In this document: positions 34,964-43,540 of the stretch, in pieces | How the letters are laid out: each line of letters opens with the position of its first letter | Numbering within the stretch: position 1 is the stretch's first letter | Made by a program: the position numbers and the translations under genes | The notes under the pieces: generated by a model | Seen by the model: the letters and a program-made list of their open reading frames with translations, nothing else | Told to the model about the DNA's origin: nothing | The model's database searches: none | Source of the DNA: Clostridiales bacterium | GTDB taxonomy: Bacteria; Bacillota_A; Clostridia; Saccharofermentanales; Saccharofermentanaceae | Assembly: GCA_024695545.1 (NCBI GenBank) | Contig: JAILHZ010000021.1 | Coordinates: 1 to 53,207, forward strand | Length of the DNA: 53,207 bases | Direction: 5' to 3'

Positions 34964-35002
34964 GAGCCCCCTTAAATCTCATTACAAAATATAAGGGGAC
35001 TC
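34964..35002 (-). terminator. Hairpin between chvE and mmsA (partial terminator or RNA stabiliser)
   Basis: GAG-x-CCCCTTA (34964-34974) pairs with TAAGGGG-x-CTC (34992-35002) with one mismatch and a 17-base loop. No T run follows on the minus strand. Such a hairpin after a binding-protein gene commonly keeps that mRNA more abundant than the downstream part. Confidence 0.55.
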
Positions 35003-35041
35003 AACATGTCATTAGTTTACTGCTTTATGTAATACCTAAGA

Positions 35042-36142
35042 TTACTTCAGCTGATCCTCTGTGTAGTAACCGGAGTCGATAAGGATCGTCTTGTAGTTGT
35101 TAGCATCTGCAAATACAGGCTCGCAGAGGTAAGACGGGATAACACGGATTCCGTTGTCGTAGTCCTTAGTATTGTTTACCGGAACTTCCTTACCTTCCAT
35201 GATAGCCTTAACCATAACAACAACCTGCTTAGCCAGATCACGAGTATCCTTGAATACGGACATGGACTGCTTGCCGGCGATCATGTTCTTGGTGTTTGTG
35301 ATATCACAGTCCTGACCAGTGATGATCGGGTACTTACCTGTGTAGTTAGCTTCGAGAGCAACCTCAACACCGAGAGCGGTGGAGTCGTTAGAGCACATAA
35401 CAGCGTCGAGCTGTGTGCCATCGGAATAGTTAGCGGAAAGGATAGCTTCCATTCTGCTCTGAGCATTCTCAGACTTCCAACCGGATGTAGCAACATCCTT
35501 GAATTCCTTCTGACCGGACTTAACTACGAGCTTACCCTGCTCGATGTACGGATTGAGGACATCCATAGCACCGCTGAAGAAGAAGTTCGCATTGTTGTCT
35601 GCCGGGTCACCGGTGAACAGCTCAATGTTGAACGGACCTGCTTCTGTATCCAGCTTCAGCTGATCTTTAATGTAGTTGCCCTGAATCGTACCAACCATGT
35701 AGTTGTCGAATGTAGCGTAGTAGGAAACAGCGTCAGAGTTCATGATCAGACGGTCATAAGCGATAACCGGGATATTCTTCTCTTTTGCTGTAGCGAGAAC
35801 TGTTCCAAGGGAGTCACCATTAATAGCGGCAATAACGAGGACCTTACATCCGCCATTAATCATGGTCTCGATCTGGTTAACCTGCTGGTCAACTTTGTCG
35901 TCCGCATAAGCGAGCTCAACATCGAAACCTGCAGCCTCGAGTTCCTTCTTCATGTTGTCACCATCCTGGTTCCATCTCTGAAGGGACTTTGTCGGCATGG
36001 ATACACCAATCTTTGCTTTCTCACCGGTCTGGGCTGACTGCTGAGATTCTGCCTTGGTCTCATCCTTCTTCTTAGCACAGCCAACTGCTACTGAGAACAG
36101 CATAGCGCCAGCAAGAAGTACGCTCAAAAACTTCTTTTTCAT
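35042..36142 (-). CDS. chvE: ChvE-like periplasmic-type sugar-binding lipoprotein
   Basis: 366 residues from an ATG with CGGAGG 8 bases upstream; in-frame sequence further up lacks a binding site. A lipoprotein signal (MKKKFLSVLLAGAMLF...) ends at Cys22 in the VAVGC lipobox, so the protein is anchored to the outer face of the membrane. The mature part is type I sugar-binding: KIGVSMPTKSLQRWNQDGDNM, IAAINGDSLG, PVIAYDRLI, VMCSNDSTALG and ITGQDCDI. Homologues bind several monosaccharides such as glucose, galactose, xylose and arabinose. It is the first gene of the transporter operon. Confidence 0.96.
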   Translation of the reverse strand: MKKKFLSVLLAGAMLFSVAVGCAKKKDETKAESQQSAQTGEKAKIGVSMPTKSLQRWNQDGDNMKKELEAAGFDVELAYADDKVDQQVNQIETMINGGCKVLVIAAINGDSLGTVLATAKEKNIPVIAYDRLIMNSDAVSYYATFDNYMVGTIQGNYIKDQLKLDTEAGPFNIELFTGDPADNNANFFFSGAMDVLNPYIEQGKLVVKSGQKEFKDVATSGWKSENAQSRMEAILSANYSDGTQLDAVMCSNDSTALGVEVALEANYTGKYPIITGQDCDITNTKNMIAGKQSMSVFKDTRDLAKQVVVMVKAIMEGKEVPVNNTKDYDNGIRVIPSYLCEPVFADANNYKTILIDSGYYTEDQLK

Positions 36143-36188
36143 TTTTTCTACCTCCGTTAATTTGCTTTCGCAATTTATCAACAGAAAC

Positions 36189-36263
36189 AGAATAACACAC
36201 TGTGTGTCATTTGTCACAACAAAATTCAGATTTTTTTCCTCTTTTTGTTCTTTTGTCACAACA
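36189..36263 (-). promoter_or_regulatory. chvE promoter with spacer palindrome and paired upstream repeat
   Basis: Minus strand: GTGACA (36212-36217), 17-base spacer, TATTCT (36189-36194). The spacer holds a perfect palindrome, ACACAC-T-GTGTGT (plus-strand reading, 36195-36207), touching the -10 box. The 12-base element TGTTGTGACAAA overlaps the -35 box (36210-36221) and recurs exactly at 36252-36263, 42 bases or four helical turns upstream. This is the layout of a tightly regulated promoter; the regulator is not identified. Confidence 0.65.
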
Positions 36264-36304
36264 GTTTCTCAAACGATACTGACAAACTCTAGGTTTTTCA
36301 GAGA

Positions 36305-38527
36305 TCACAACTGAAGTTTTTCCTGACTGTCTATTTTCTGTTTTCCGCGAAGATCGAGTTTGTGATAGCTTCCATCTGCGTCCAGGAAGTGACTTCGGAC
36401 TGTATCTTCCAGTTCGACTTCGAGTACTTCCATCACGCGGGCTTTGCAGTTCGGATCTTCGACCGGGAACAGAAGCTCGACACGGCGGATTAGGTTTCTC
36501 GGCATCCAGTCTGCGGAAGAAAGATAGATATCTTCCTGTCCTTCATTATAGAAATAATATATACGCGAGTGCTCGAGGAAACGTCCGGTGATGGATCGTA
36601 CCGTGATATTCTCCGAAAGACCCGGCACACCCGGACGCAGACAGCAGATACCTCTTACGATCAGGTCTATCTTCACTCCCGCACACGATGCATCGTAGAG
36701 CGCGTCAATGATGTTTGCATCTACAAGCGAATTCATCTTCGCGATGATTCGGCTCTTCTTTCCGGCTCTGGCGTTCTTGGCTTCCTGCGAGATCTTCCCA
36801 AGGAAATAGTTCTTCATCTTCGTCGGAGCGGGGATGAGCCTCTTCCACTCCGGCGGTTCCGAGAAACCGGACAGGGTGTTGAAGAATTCAGATGCATCCA
36901 CACCGAAAGTTTCTGACGCGGTAAAGAGTCCGATGTCGGTATAGATCTTCGCGGTAATATCGTTATAGTTTCCTGTCGCAAGATGCAGGTATCTCCGGAT
37001 ACCGTCCTCTTCGTCTCTTACGACGAGTGTGATCTTACTGTGCGTCTTAAGTCCCACAAGACCGTAGATAACATGGCAGCCTGCCTTCTCAAGCATCTTC
37101 GCCCAGTTGATGTTGTTCTCCTCATCAAATCTCGCCTTCAGTTCAACCAGTACCATGACCTGCTTGCCATTCTGTGCAGCCTCGGCAAGAGATTTGATGA
37201 TCGGTGAACTGCTCGATACACGGTAGAGTGTCTGTTTGATTGCAAGGACCTTCGGATCAACGGCCGCCTGGCGAACAAACTCCACGACCGGATCGAAGGA
37301 TTCATACGGGTGATGTACCAGTCTGTCTTTTTGACGGATCGCATCAAAGATATTCATACCTTCCGGGAACATCTTCGGCTTGGCCGGACGGAATGCGTGA
37401 TAGCACAATTCCGGGAAATCGTCGCTGATCTTGCCGACGACCTTCATAAGGAAAGTAAGGTCGATCGGACCACTGACAGAGAATACATCTTTCTTCGATA
37501 TCTTTAGAGATGTCGTCAGAAGCTTAAGAAGTCTCGGATCCAGTTCGTCATTTATTTCCATTCGGATGATCTCACCGAAACGGCGCTTTCTGACCTGCTC
37601 CTCGATCTCCTTGAGAAGATCTTCCGCCTCATCCTCATCGATATCAAGATCGGCATTTCTCATGACACGGTAGAAGCCGGATGATAGTACAGCGGACCCT
37701 ACAAAGAGAGACGAAAGGTTCGCCTGGATGATCTGCTCGATCGGCACAAAACAAATGCCCGTGGACAGGTGCATTTCGAAAAGACGCGGAACCACGGCCG
37801 GCACCTGAAGAGTTGCGAACCGGTAACCGGGCTCGATGACCTTCCCCTTCTTCTCCTGCTTGGCAAGACGCGCCTCTTTCTCCTCTTCTGTCTCATCGAT
37901 GAGAACACAGAGGTTCAGCTGGCGGTTATAGATCAGCGGGAACGGACGCGAGGCATCGACGGCCATCGGCGTCAGGATCGGATAGAGTGTCGAACGGAAA
38001 TAGTCGTCGCAGACTTCCTTCGCGTGATCGTCCAGATCCTTATAGTCACTGATAAAAATATTGTGGTTCTTCAGGGACGGCACGAGTGAGCGCGTGTAGG
38101 TCGAGTACATCAGCGCCATGGCGGATCTCGCCTTATCGTCGATCTCCTGGAGTTGCTGCTTGACCGTTCTTCCGGAGATGTCCAGTTCATCGTACTTGAC
38201 ACTCAGAAGATCGCGGAGAGATGCGACACGGACGATATAGAATTCATCCATGTTCGATGCCGTGATCGACAGAAACTTGAGACGCTCGAGAAGCGGATTC
38301 TTCGTATCTCTCGACTCGAAGAGGATGCGGTTATTGAACTCCAGCCAGCTGAGCTCGCGGTTAAAGTAACGCGTCGAGTCAGACTCAATGTCGAAGTTAT
38401 CCATCGCGGATCTGGCGACCTCGGTGCTGACTCCCTGGAGTTTCTTCTCCTTCTTTTCCTTCTTCGTACTCGGCTCTTTCTTCGAGCTAATCTCTTTTTT
38501 CGGGTTCGTATCTTTCTTTGTACTCAT
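36305..38527 (-). CDS. ppk1: Polyphosphate kinase 1
   Basis: 740 residues from an ATG overlapping the ppx stop (ATGA) with GGAGG upstream. It reversibly makes polyphosphate from ATP. The start has a Lys/Glu-rich disordered stretch of about 35 residues, then the family core: YFNRELSWLEFNNRIL, FLSITASNMDEFYIVRV, RPFPLIYN, LVELKARFDEENNI, the phospho-His in GLKTHSKITLV, and GRFLEHSRIYYF. Membrane-associated by family knowledge. Last gene of the leuCDB-ppx-ppk1 cluster. Confidence 0.97.
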   Translation of the reverse strand: MSTKKDTNPKKEISSKKEPSTKKEKKEKKLQGVSTEVARSAMDNFDIESDSTRYFNRELSWLEFNNRILFESRDTKNPLLERLKFLSITASNMDEFYIVRVASLRDLLSVKYDELDISGRTVKQQLQEIDDKARSAMALMYSTYTRSLVPSLKNHNIFISDYKDLDDHAKEVCDDYFRSTLYPILTPMAVDASRPFPLIYNRQLNLCVLIDETEEEKEARLAKQEKKGKVIEPGYRFATLQVPAVVPRLFEMHLSTGICFVPIEQIIQANLSSLFVGSAVLSSGFYRVMRNADLDIDEDEAEDLLKEIEEQVRKRRFGEIIRMEINDELDPRLLKLLTTSLKISKKDVFSVSGPIDLTFLMKVVGKISDDFPELCYHAFRPAKPKMFPEGMNIFDAIRQKDRLVHHPYESFDPVVEFVRQAAVDPKVLAIKQTLYRVSSSSPIIKSLAEAAQNGKQVMVLVELKARFDEENNINWAKMLEKAGCHVIYGLVGLKTHSKITLVVRDEEDGIRRYLHLATGNYNDITAKIYTDIGLFTASETFGVDASEFFNTLSGFSEPPEWKRLIPAPTKMKNYFLGKISQEAKNARAGKKSRIIAKMNSLVDANIIDALYDASCAGVKIDLIVRGICCLRPGVPGLSENITVRSITGRFLEHSRIYYFYNEGQEDIYLSSADWMPRNLIRRVELLFPVEDPNCKARVMEVLEVELEDTVRSHFLDADGSYHKLDLRGKQKIDSQEKLQL

Positions 38528-40068
38528 CTGATCTGCCTCCGGACACGTAAGGATGCCTTCACTGAGAAGAACTGTTCGAAAAGGTCGGTGTGGCTCTCGA
38601 AGAACCACTTGTCATAGGTCATGTCATACATAGTATCTCCCGAGACCACAAGTCCGTCTGCTCCCATGGTCACTGTGATCTCATGGAGCTTCTGGCGGTG
38701 TGACGCATCGAGAGCATCAGCCAGACGAAGGATCGCCGTCAGTTTACTGACGAGCACCTGCTCCGCGGTCGTGATCTCGGCGTATCTTGCATCCTGATAG
38801 AATTTCGGATCGGTATAGAATCTTCCGGCAAGTCCGACGAGTTTTCTTTCCTGCTCGGACATGCCGATCAGCTCGGTCCTGTCGATAATGCTGTAGGTGG
38901 AAGGATTCGGATTCGCGATATTGATAAACTTTCCGACTTCGTGAAGAAGCGCGGCCACACGAAGAAGTGTTCTCTCTCTGTCATGCATGCCGTGTATCTT
39001 CTTCGTCGCATCGAAGATCGCCATCGCCGCGTTTTCGACAAACGTGATGTGCTTCTTCTCGGACTTATATCTCTTCGCCACATGACGCGCCGCAGAAATC
39101 AGATCCTGCTCCGGATCGAGCACCAGATCGTAGTGCTTATGACGCCACGCGTAGCCGTACATGACACCCTCGGTCAGAGATGCATCCGGCATATGGACTC
39201 CCTCGACGCCCATGTAATCAAGCATCTTCTTGACCATGAGCGCGGTCGGAAGAAGCAGAGGCGCCGTCGACGGCTTGATGTCGAGTTTTCTTGCGAGCGA
39301 CTCCGGAGAGATCCGGAGAAGATCCAGAACAAGTGCATCAAACTGCTCCCTGCTTAAGTAGCAGTACTCACGCGCAGACTGCCCGGCAAGTGCTTTTATA
39401 AAGCCCATATCACTTCCGAAAACAATGAGGTTTTTATACTTGATGTTCTTCGGCTCGATGGCATGATATTCCGCCAGATCCTGGGAGATGTATTCCTCAA
39501 GCACCTCGGTGTAGTGCGTCGTCTGTTTGGCAAGGTCCGACAGGAGCTCACTGACACGAAGTGATCCGAGACGGGTGTTCTGGGAGAACACGAGATCCGA
39601 TTTATCGTAGAGCGTGGCCTGCATGCTGCCCGATCCGATATCAAGTACCATGGTACCCTCGGATACGAGTTTGGCGAAGTTCGGCTGGCTCTCTTTTACG
39701 GCAAGGTTATGGAAGTAGCGCTCCTGTGCGTTGTCGAGGACCGTCACCTTGATTCCTGTCTGGACACGGATCTGCTCGATGACCATCGCGCGGTTACTTG
39801 CCTCGCGAAAAGCACTTGTCGCCACGCAGATGACTTCCCTGATCTTATATTCCTTTATCTTCTCGGCGAATCCGGACAGCACCCCGACGATCTCGCCGGC
39901 CATCGGCGGCGGAATGACACCCTCAGAGTAGGCACGCGCTGCGGAAGAAAGATACTTGCGGACGGATTCGATCTCCTTCGGTGTAGTCTTATCGCCCAGT
40001 TCGAAGATCTTCAGTCTCAGGGACAAAGACCCCAGGTCAATGACCGCCAGTAATGTCTTTTTACTCAT
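38524..40068 (-). CDS. ppx: Ppx/GppA-family exopolyphosphatase with C-terminal HD-like domain
   Basis: 514 residues. The ASKHA fold starts LLAVIDLGSLSLRLKIFELG. The phosphate-loop DIGSGSMQATLY is a diverged form of DIGGGSTE. LDNAQERYFHNLAV holds the expected acidic residue. Residues from about 310 on form an HD-like helical domain with LLHEVGKFI and LRLADALDASH. It removes phosphate from polyphosphate or pppGpp; which one cannot be told. It starts one base after the leuB stop and overlaps ppk1, so polyphosphate making and breaking are co-expressed. Confidence 0.93.
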   Translation of the reverse strand: MSKKTLLAVIDLGSLSLRLKIFELGDKTTPKEIESVRKYLSSAARAYSEGVIPPPMAGEIVGVLSGFAEKIKEYKIREVICVATSAFREASNRAMVIEQIRVQTGIKVTVLDNAQERYFHNLAVKESQPNFAKLVSEGTMVLDIGSGSMQATLYDKSDLVFSQNTRLGSLRVSELLSDLAKQTTHYTEVLEEYISQDLAEYHAIEPKNIKYKNLIVFGSDMGFIKALAGQSAREYCYLSREQFDALVLDLLRISPESLARKLDIKPSTAPLLLPTALMVKKMLDYMGVEGVHMPDASLTEGVMYGYAWRHKHYDLVLDPEQDLISAARHVAKRYKSEKKHITFVENAAMAIFDATKKIHGMHDRERTLLRVAALLHEVGKFINIANPNPSTYSIIDRTELIGMSEQERKLVGLAGRFYTDPKFYQDARYAEITTAEQVLVSKLTAILRLADALDASHRQKLHEITVTMGADGLVVSGDTMYDMTYDKWFFESHTDLFEQFFSVKASLRVRRQIR

Positions 40069-40069
40069 G

Positions 40070-41182
40070 TTACTGCTCCTCGTATGCTTCGATGACTTTC
40101 TCTGTCATCTCCTTCGTGGAAAGGATATCTCCCCTTCCGGCTTCTACAATATCCGCCGTGCGGTAACCTTTTGCGAGCACAGCGGAAACCGCCTTCTCGA
40201 TCTTTTCTCCTTCCTCGGGCAGGCCCAGAGAATAACGGAGCATCATCGCCGCGGACAGGATCGTTGCCAGCGGGTTGGCAATACCCTTTCCTGCGATATC
40301 CGGTGCAGAACCGTGGACCGGTTCGTACATGCCGGGAGTTCCCGGTGTGCCGAGAGATGCCGACGGCAGCATGCCGATGGAACCGGTGATCATACCGGCC
40401 TCATCCGAAAGGATATCGCCGAACATGTTGCTCGTAACGATGACATCCATCGATGCCGGACGGCGAAGGAGCTGCATCGACGCATTGTCTACATACATGA
40501 ATTCATAGGAGACTTCCGGATAATCGGGCGCGACGCGCTCGGTCACTTTTCTCCAGAGACGGGAGGTCTCAAGGATGTTCGCCTTATCCACGACCGTGAG
40601 CTGTTTTCTTCTCTGCATGGCCGAGGTAAATCCGACACGCAGGATCCTCTCGATCTCCGCTTCGCTATAAGTCTCCACGTCAAACGCTTCCATGCCCTTC
40701 GGTGTTCCGTCCGGGAGGCACTCGTCCGACTTCTCCAGTCCGCGTTTTCCGAAATAAATACCGCCGGTAAGCTCTCTGACGATCAGGATATCGACGCCGT
40801 TTTCTACCAGATCCGGGCGCAGCGGGCTCGCGTTCTTCAATTCCGGGAACAGTATCGCCAGGCGCAGGTTCGCAAAGAGCGCGAGTTCTTTTCGAAGACC
40901 GAGAAGCGCTGCTTCAGGACGGGATTTTCCGGGAAGGGCATCCCACTTCGGACCGCCGACGGCACCGAGCAGGACCGCATCACTTTCCTTCGCGATGCGG
41001 AGAGTCTCCGCAGGAAGAGGTTCTCCGAACGTATCGATGGCAATGCCGCCCGCGGGAACTTCCGTAAAGGAGAATTCGTGTCCGCTTTTCTTACCCACTG
41101 CGCGAAGCACATCACAGGTGCTTGAAGTTACCTCCGGTCCGATCCCGTCGCCGGGGATGACCGCGATTTTATACATAGCCAT
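40070..41182 (-). CDS. leuB: 3-isopropylmalate dehydrogenase
   Basis: 370 residues from an ATG with GAGGTG upstream; the stop of leuD lies 10 bases before. Oxidative decarboxylation in leucine synthesis. Motifs: [37 protein letters not shown], the metal-site region [11 protein letters not shown] and the signature [32 protein letters not shown] near the end binds NAD. Confidence 0.97.
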   Translation of the reverse strand: MAMYKIAVIPGDGIGPEVTSSTCDVLRAVGKKSGHEFSFTEVPAGGIAIDTFGEPLPAETLRIAKESDAVLLGAVGGPKWDALPGKSRPEAALLGLRKELALFANLRLAILFPELKNASPLRPDLVENGVDILIVRELTGGIYFGKRGLEKSDECLPDGTPKGMEAFDVETYSEAEIERILRVGFTSAMQRRKQLTVVDKANILETSRLWRKVTERVAPDYPEVSYEFMYVDNASMQLLRRPASMDVIVTSNMFGDILSDEAGMITGSIGMLPSASLGTPGTPGMYEPVHGSAPDIAGKGIANPLATILSAAMMLRYSLGLPEEGEKIEKAVSAVLAKGYRTADIVEAGRGDILSTKEMTEKVIEAYEEQ

Positions 41183-41192
41183 GCCGTTCACC

Positions 41193-41687
41193 TCACTTAC
41201 TGAGTTTGGATTTCGTATATCCGACCAGGCCGTCGGAACTGATGATCTCGCCGATGAATTCGGGAAAAGCACTTGCCTTATATACCGCGCCGGTGGTAAG
41301 ATCACGGATCTCTCCACTGTCTGTATCGACTTCGATCCGGTCACCGTCGCTTATTCCTTCTGCCGCCTCCGGACTCTCCATGATCGGGAGACCCGTATTA
41401 ATGCTGTTTCTGTAGAAGATCCTCGCGAAAGACGGCGCGATCACGCAGGCGATTCCGCTCGCCTTGATGGCAACCGGAGCATGTTCTCTCGAGGATCCGC
41501 AGCCGAAGTTCGATCCCGCCACGATGATGTCACCGGGCTGTACTTTCGTCTTGAAATCCGGATCGAGATCCTCCATGCAGTGCGCCGCCAGTTCTTCCCT
41601 GACGGATGTATTCAGATAACGCGCGGGAATGATCACGTCGGTATCGACGTTCGCTCCGTACTTGATGACTTTACCGGAAAAAATCAT
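41193..41687 (-). CDS. leuD: 3-isopropylmalate dehydratase small subunit
   Basis: 164 residues, the short form usual in Clostridia. It isomerises 2- to 3-isopropylmalate with LeuC. Motifs: [33 protein letters not shown] and [15 protein letters not shown]. It is 19 bases after leuC and 10 before leuB. Confidence 0.97.
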   Translation of the reverse strand: MIFSGKVIKYGANVDTDVIIPARYLNTSVREELAAHCMEDLDPDFKTKVQPGDIIVAGSNFGCGSSREHAPVAIKASGIACVIAPSFARIFYRNSINTGLPIMESPEAAEGISDGDRIEVDTDSGEIRDLTTGAVYKASAFPEFIGEIISSDGLVGYTKSKLSK

Positions 41688-41706
41688 GCACTTCCCCTTC
41701 TTTCTC

Positions 41707-42987
41707 TTATTTCAGATCCTCCGGACTTGCGATATATCCGAGGACTGCCGAAGCCGCCGCGACTTCCACGCCGGCCAGATAGACTTCTGATTCTTTGTGT
41801 CCCATACGTCCGACGAAGTTTCTGTTCGTGGTGGAGACACACTTTTCTCCCTTGGCAAGGACACCCATATGTCCGCCGAGACACGGTCCGCAGGTCGGTG
41901 CCGACACGACACATCCGGCATCAACGAAGATCTCGAGAAGTCCGGATGTCAGGCACTGCTTATAGACTCTCTGCGATCCCGGAAGAATAATGGCCCGGAT
42001 GCCATCCGCCACATGACGGTCTTTGAGGACCGCAGCGGCTTTCCGCATATCTTCGAGACGGCCGTTCGTGCAGGAGCCGATGACGACCTGATCAATCTTT
42101 ATCTTTTCAAAAGTGCCCACTGCATGGGTATTCGACGGAAGATGCGGGAAGGATACCATCGGACGGATCTCCGAAAGATCGATCGTCACAGTCTGCGCAT
42201 AGACCGCGTCCTCATCCGGGAACAGCCAGTCCGGAGCTTCCCTGTATCCGCCTTCCACATGGGCATCTAAGTATTCCATTGTCTTTTCATCGACCGGGAA
42301 GATGCCGTTCTTTCCGCCGCACTCGATCGCCATATTGCACACCGTCAGGCGGTCTGCCATCGACAGAGATGCGACGCCCTCGCCGGTAAACTCCAGCGAC
42401 TGGTAAAGTGCGCCGTCGACGCCGATTTTTCCGATAAGATAGAGGATCACATCTTTGCCGGAACAGTATGGATTCAGGTTTCCTTTGAGTTCTACCTTAA
42501 TAGCTTCCGGCACTCGGAACCATGTCTTTCCCGCCGCCATCGCGCAAGCCAGGTCCGTAGATCCGACGCCTGTGGAAAAAGCACCGAGCGCACCGTATGT
42601 GCACGTATGGGAGTCCGCGCCGATGATGGCATATCCGGGCTTTGCAAGACCGTTATCCGGTATGATGACATGCTCGACACCCATGCCTTCTTCACCCTGT
42701 TCGTAGTAATAGCAGATGCCCTGTGCTCTCGCAAAATCACGCATGCGCTTGCACTGCTCCGCGGACTTGATATCTTTATTCGGCGCAAAGTGATCCGGGA
42801 CCAGTACGATCTTATTCTTATCGAATACCGATCCGAAGCCGTTCTTTTCGAAAATATCTATGGCAGGGGGAGTTGTAATATCGTTTCCCAAAAGCAGGTC
42901 AAGATCCGCCTCGATCAGGTCTCCCGGAGCGCAATCCGGCTTTCCCGCGTGTCGCGAAAGGATCTTCTGTGTCATCGTCATGCCCAT
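41707..42987 (-). CDS. leuC: 3-isopropylmalate dehydratase large subunit
   Basis: 426 residues starting [15 protein letters not shown], the usual clostridial start; an ATG 12 bases earlier has poorer spacing. An aconitase-type [4Fe-4S] hydro-lyase. Cluster ligands lie in IGSCTNGR and in [24 protein letters not shown] and [23 protein letters not shown] are also typical. leuA is not in the window, and no T-box or leader peptide is obvious in the 150 bases upstream. Confidence 0.97.
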   Translation of the reverse strand: MGMTMTQKILSRHAGKPDCAPGDLIEADLDLLLGNDITTPPAIDIFEKNGFGSVFDKNKIVLVPDHFAPNKDIKSAEQCKRMRDFARAQGICYYYEQGEEGMGVEHVIIPDNGLAKPGYAIIGADSHTCTYGALGAFSTGVGSTDLACAMAAGKTWFRVPEAIKVELKGNLNPYCSGKDVILYLIGKIGVDGALYQSLEFTGEGVASLSMADRLTVCNMAIECGGKNGIFPVDEKTMEYLDAHVEGGYREAPDWLFPDEDAVYAQTVTIDLSEIRPMVSFPHLPSNTHAVGTFEKIKIDQVVIGSCTNGRLEDMRKAAAVLKDRHVADGIRAIILPGSQRVYKQCLTSGLLEIFVDAGCVVSAPTCGPCLGGHMGVLAKGEKCVSTTNRNFVGRMGHKESEVYLAGVEVAAASAVLGYIASPEDLK

Positions 42988-43099
42988 ATAGAGTCCCATC
43001 CTTCCATACAGATCTATAGTTTTATGTTACTTGCAAAATGTCTATCACGCAAGAAAGAAACGGTAAGGATTGTTTAGAATTCTTTACTTCTTTTTTCTA

Positions 43100-43108
43100 T
43101 GATATAAT
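43100..43108 (+). promoter_or_regulatory. Extended -10 promoter of the zinc-ribbon gene
   Basis: TGATATAAT is a perfect extended -10 box, 36 bases before the start codon; no clear -35. Confidence 0.55.
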
Positions 43109-43143
43109 GCATTTATAACCACCCTGAAAAGGAGTTTTGATCC

Positions 43144-43506
43144 ATGAGTAAATTTTCGCTTTTACAGAACAACTCGAATCAATATAACCGCACACCCACC
43201 AATAGTGGTATTCACGAAGTCAGTGAAGAGATTGCTCAGCTTCAGGGCGAAGTCGAGAGACTTGACCTTCTTACAGAAGCCATGTGGAATCTTCTGAAGG
43301 AGAAGGGCTTTAAAGATGAGGATCTGATCAAGGCCATCACCGATCTTGATAACGAGAAGAAGGCGAAAAAGAAGGCCATCGAGGACGGCGAGAAGCCGGA
43401 TGCCGAGCTTTGCCCCTACTGCCATGTTCCGCTTCAGAACAACGGCAAGCTTGCAGACCGCTGCATCTACTGCGGACACGAGATCATCACAAGTCCTTTC
43501 AAATAA
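43144..43506 (+). CDS. Small coiled-coil plus zinc-ribbon protein
   Basis: 120 residues. AAGGAG precedes the ATG. An N-terminal Asn/Ser-rich stretch is followed by a helical, probably coiled-coil region (22-82) and a C-terminal zinc ribbon with Cys 90, 93, 107 and 110 (CPYC...CIYCGHE). Cytoplasmic, no membrane segment. It lies 34 bases before the ABC-F gene. I do not recognise a named family; the ribbon suggests nucleic-acid or protein binding. Confidence 0.8.
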   Translation: MSKFSLLQNNSNQYNRTPTNSGIHEVSEEIAQLQGEVERLDLLTEAMWNLLKEKGFKDEDLIKAITDLDNEKKAKKKAIEDGEKPDAELCPYCHVPLQNNGKLADRCIYCGHEIITSPFK

Positions 43507-43540
43507 TCTTTTCGCAGGAAAATAAGGAACTCATTTATCC

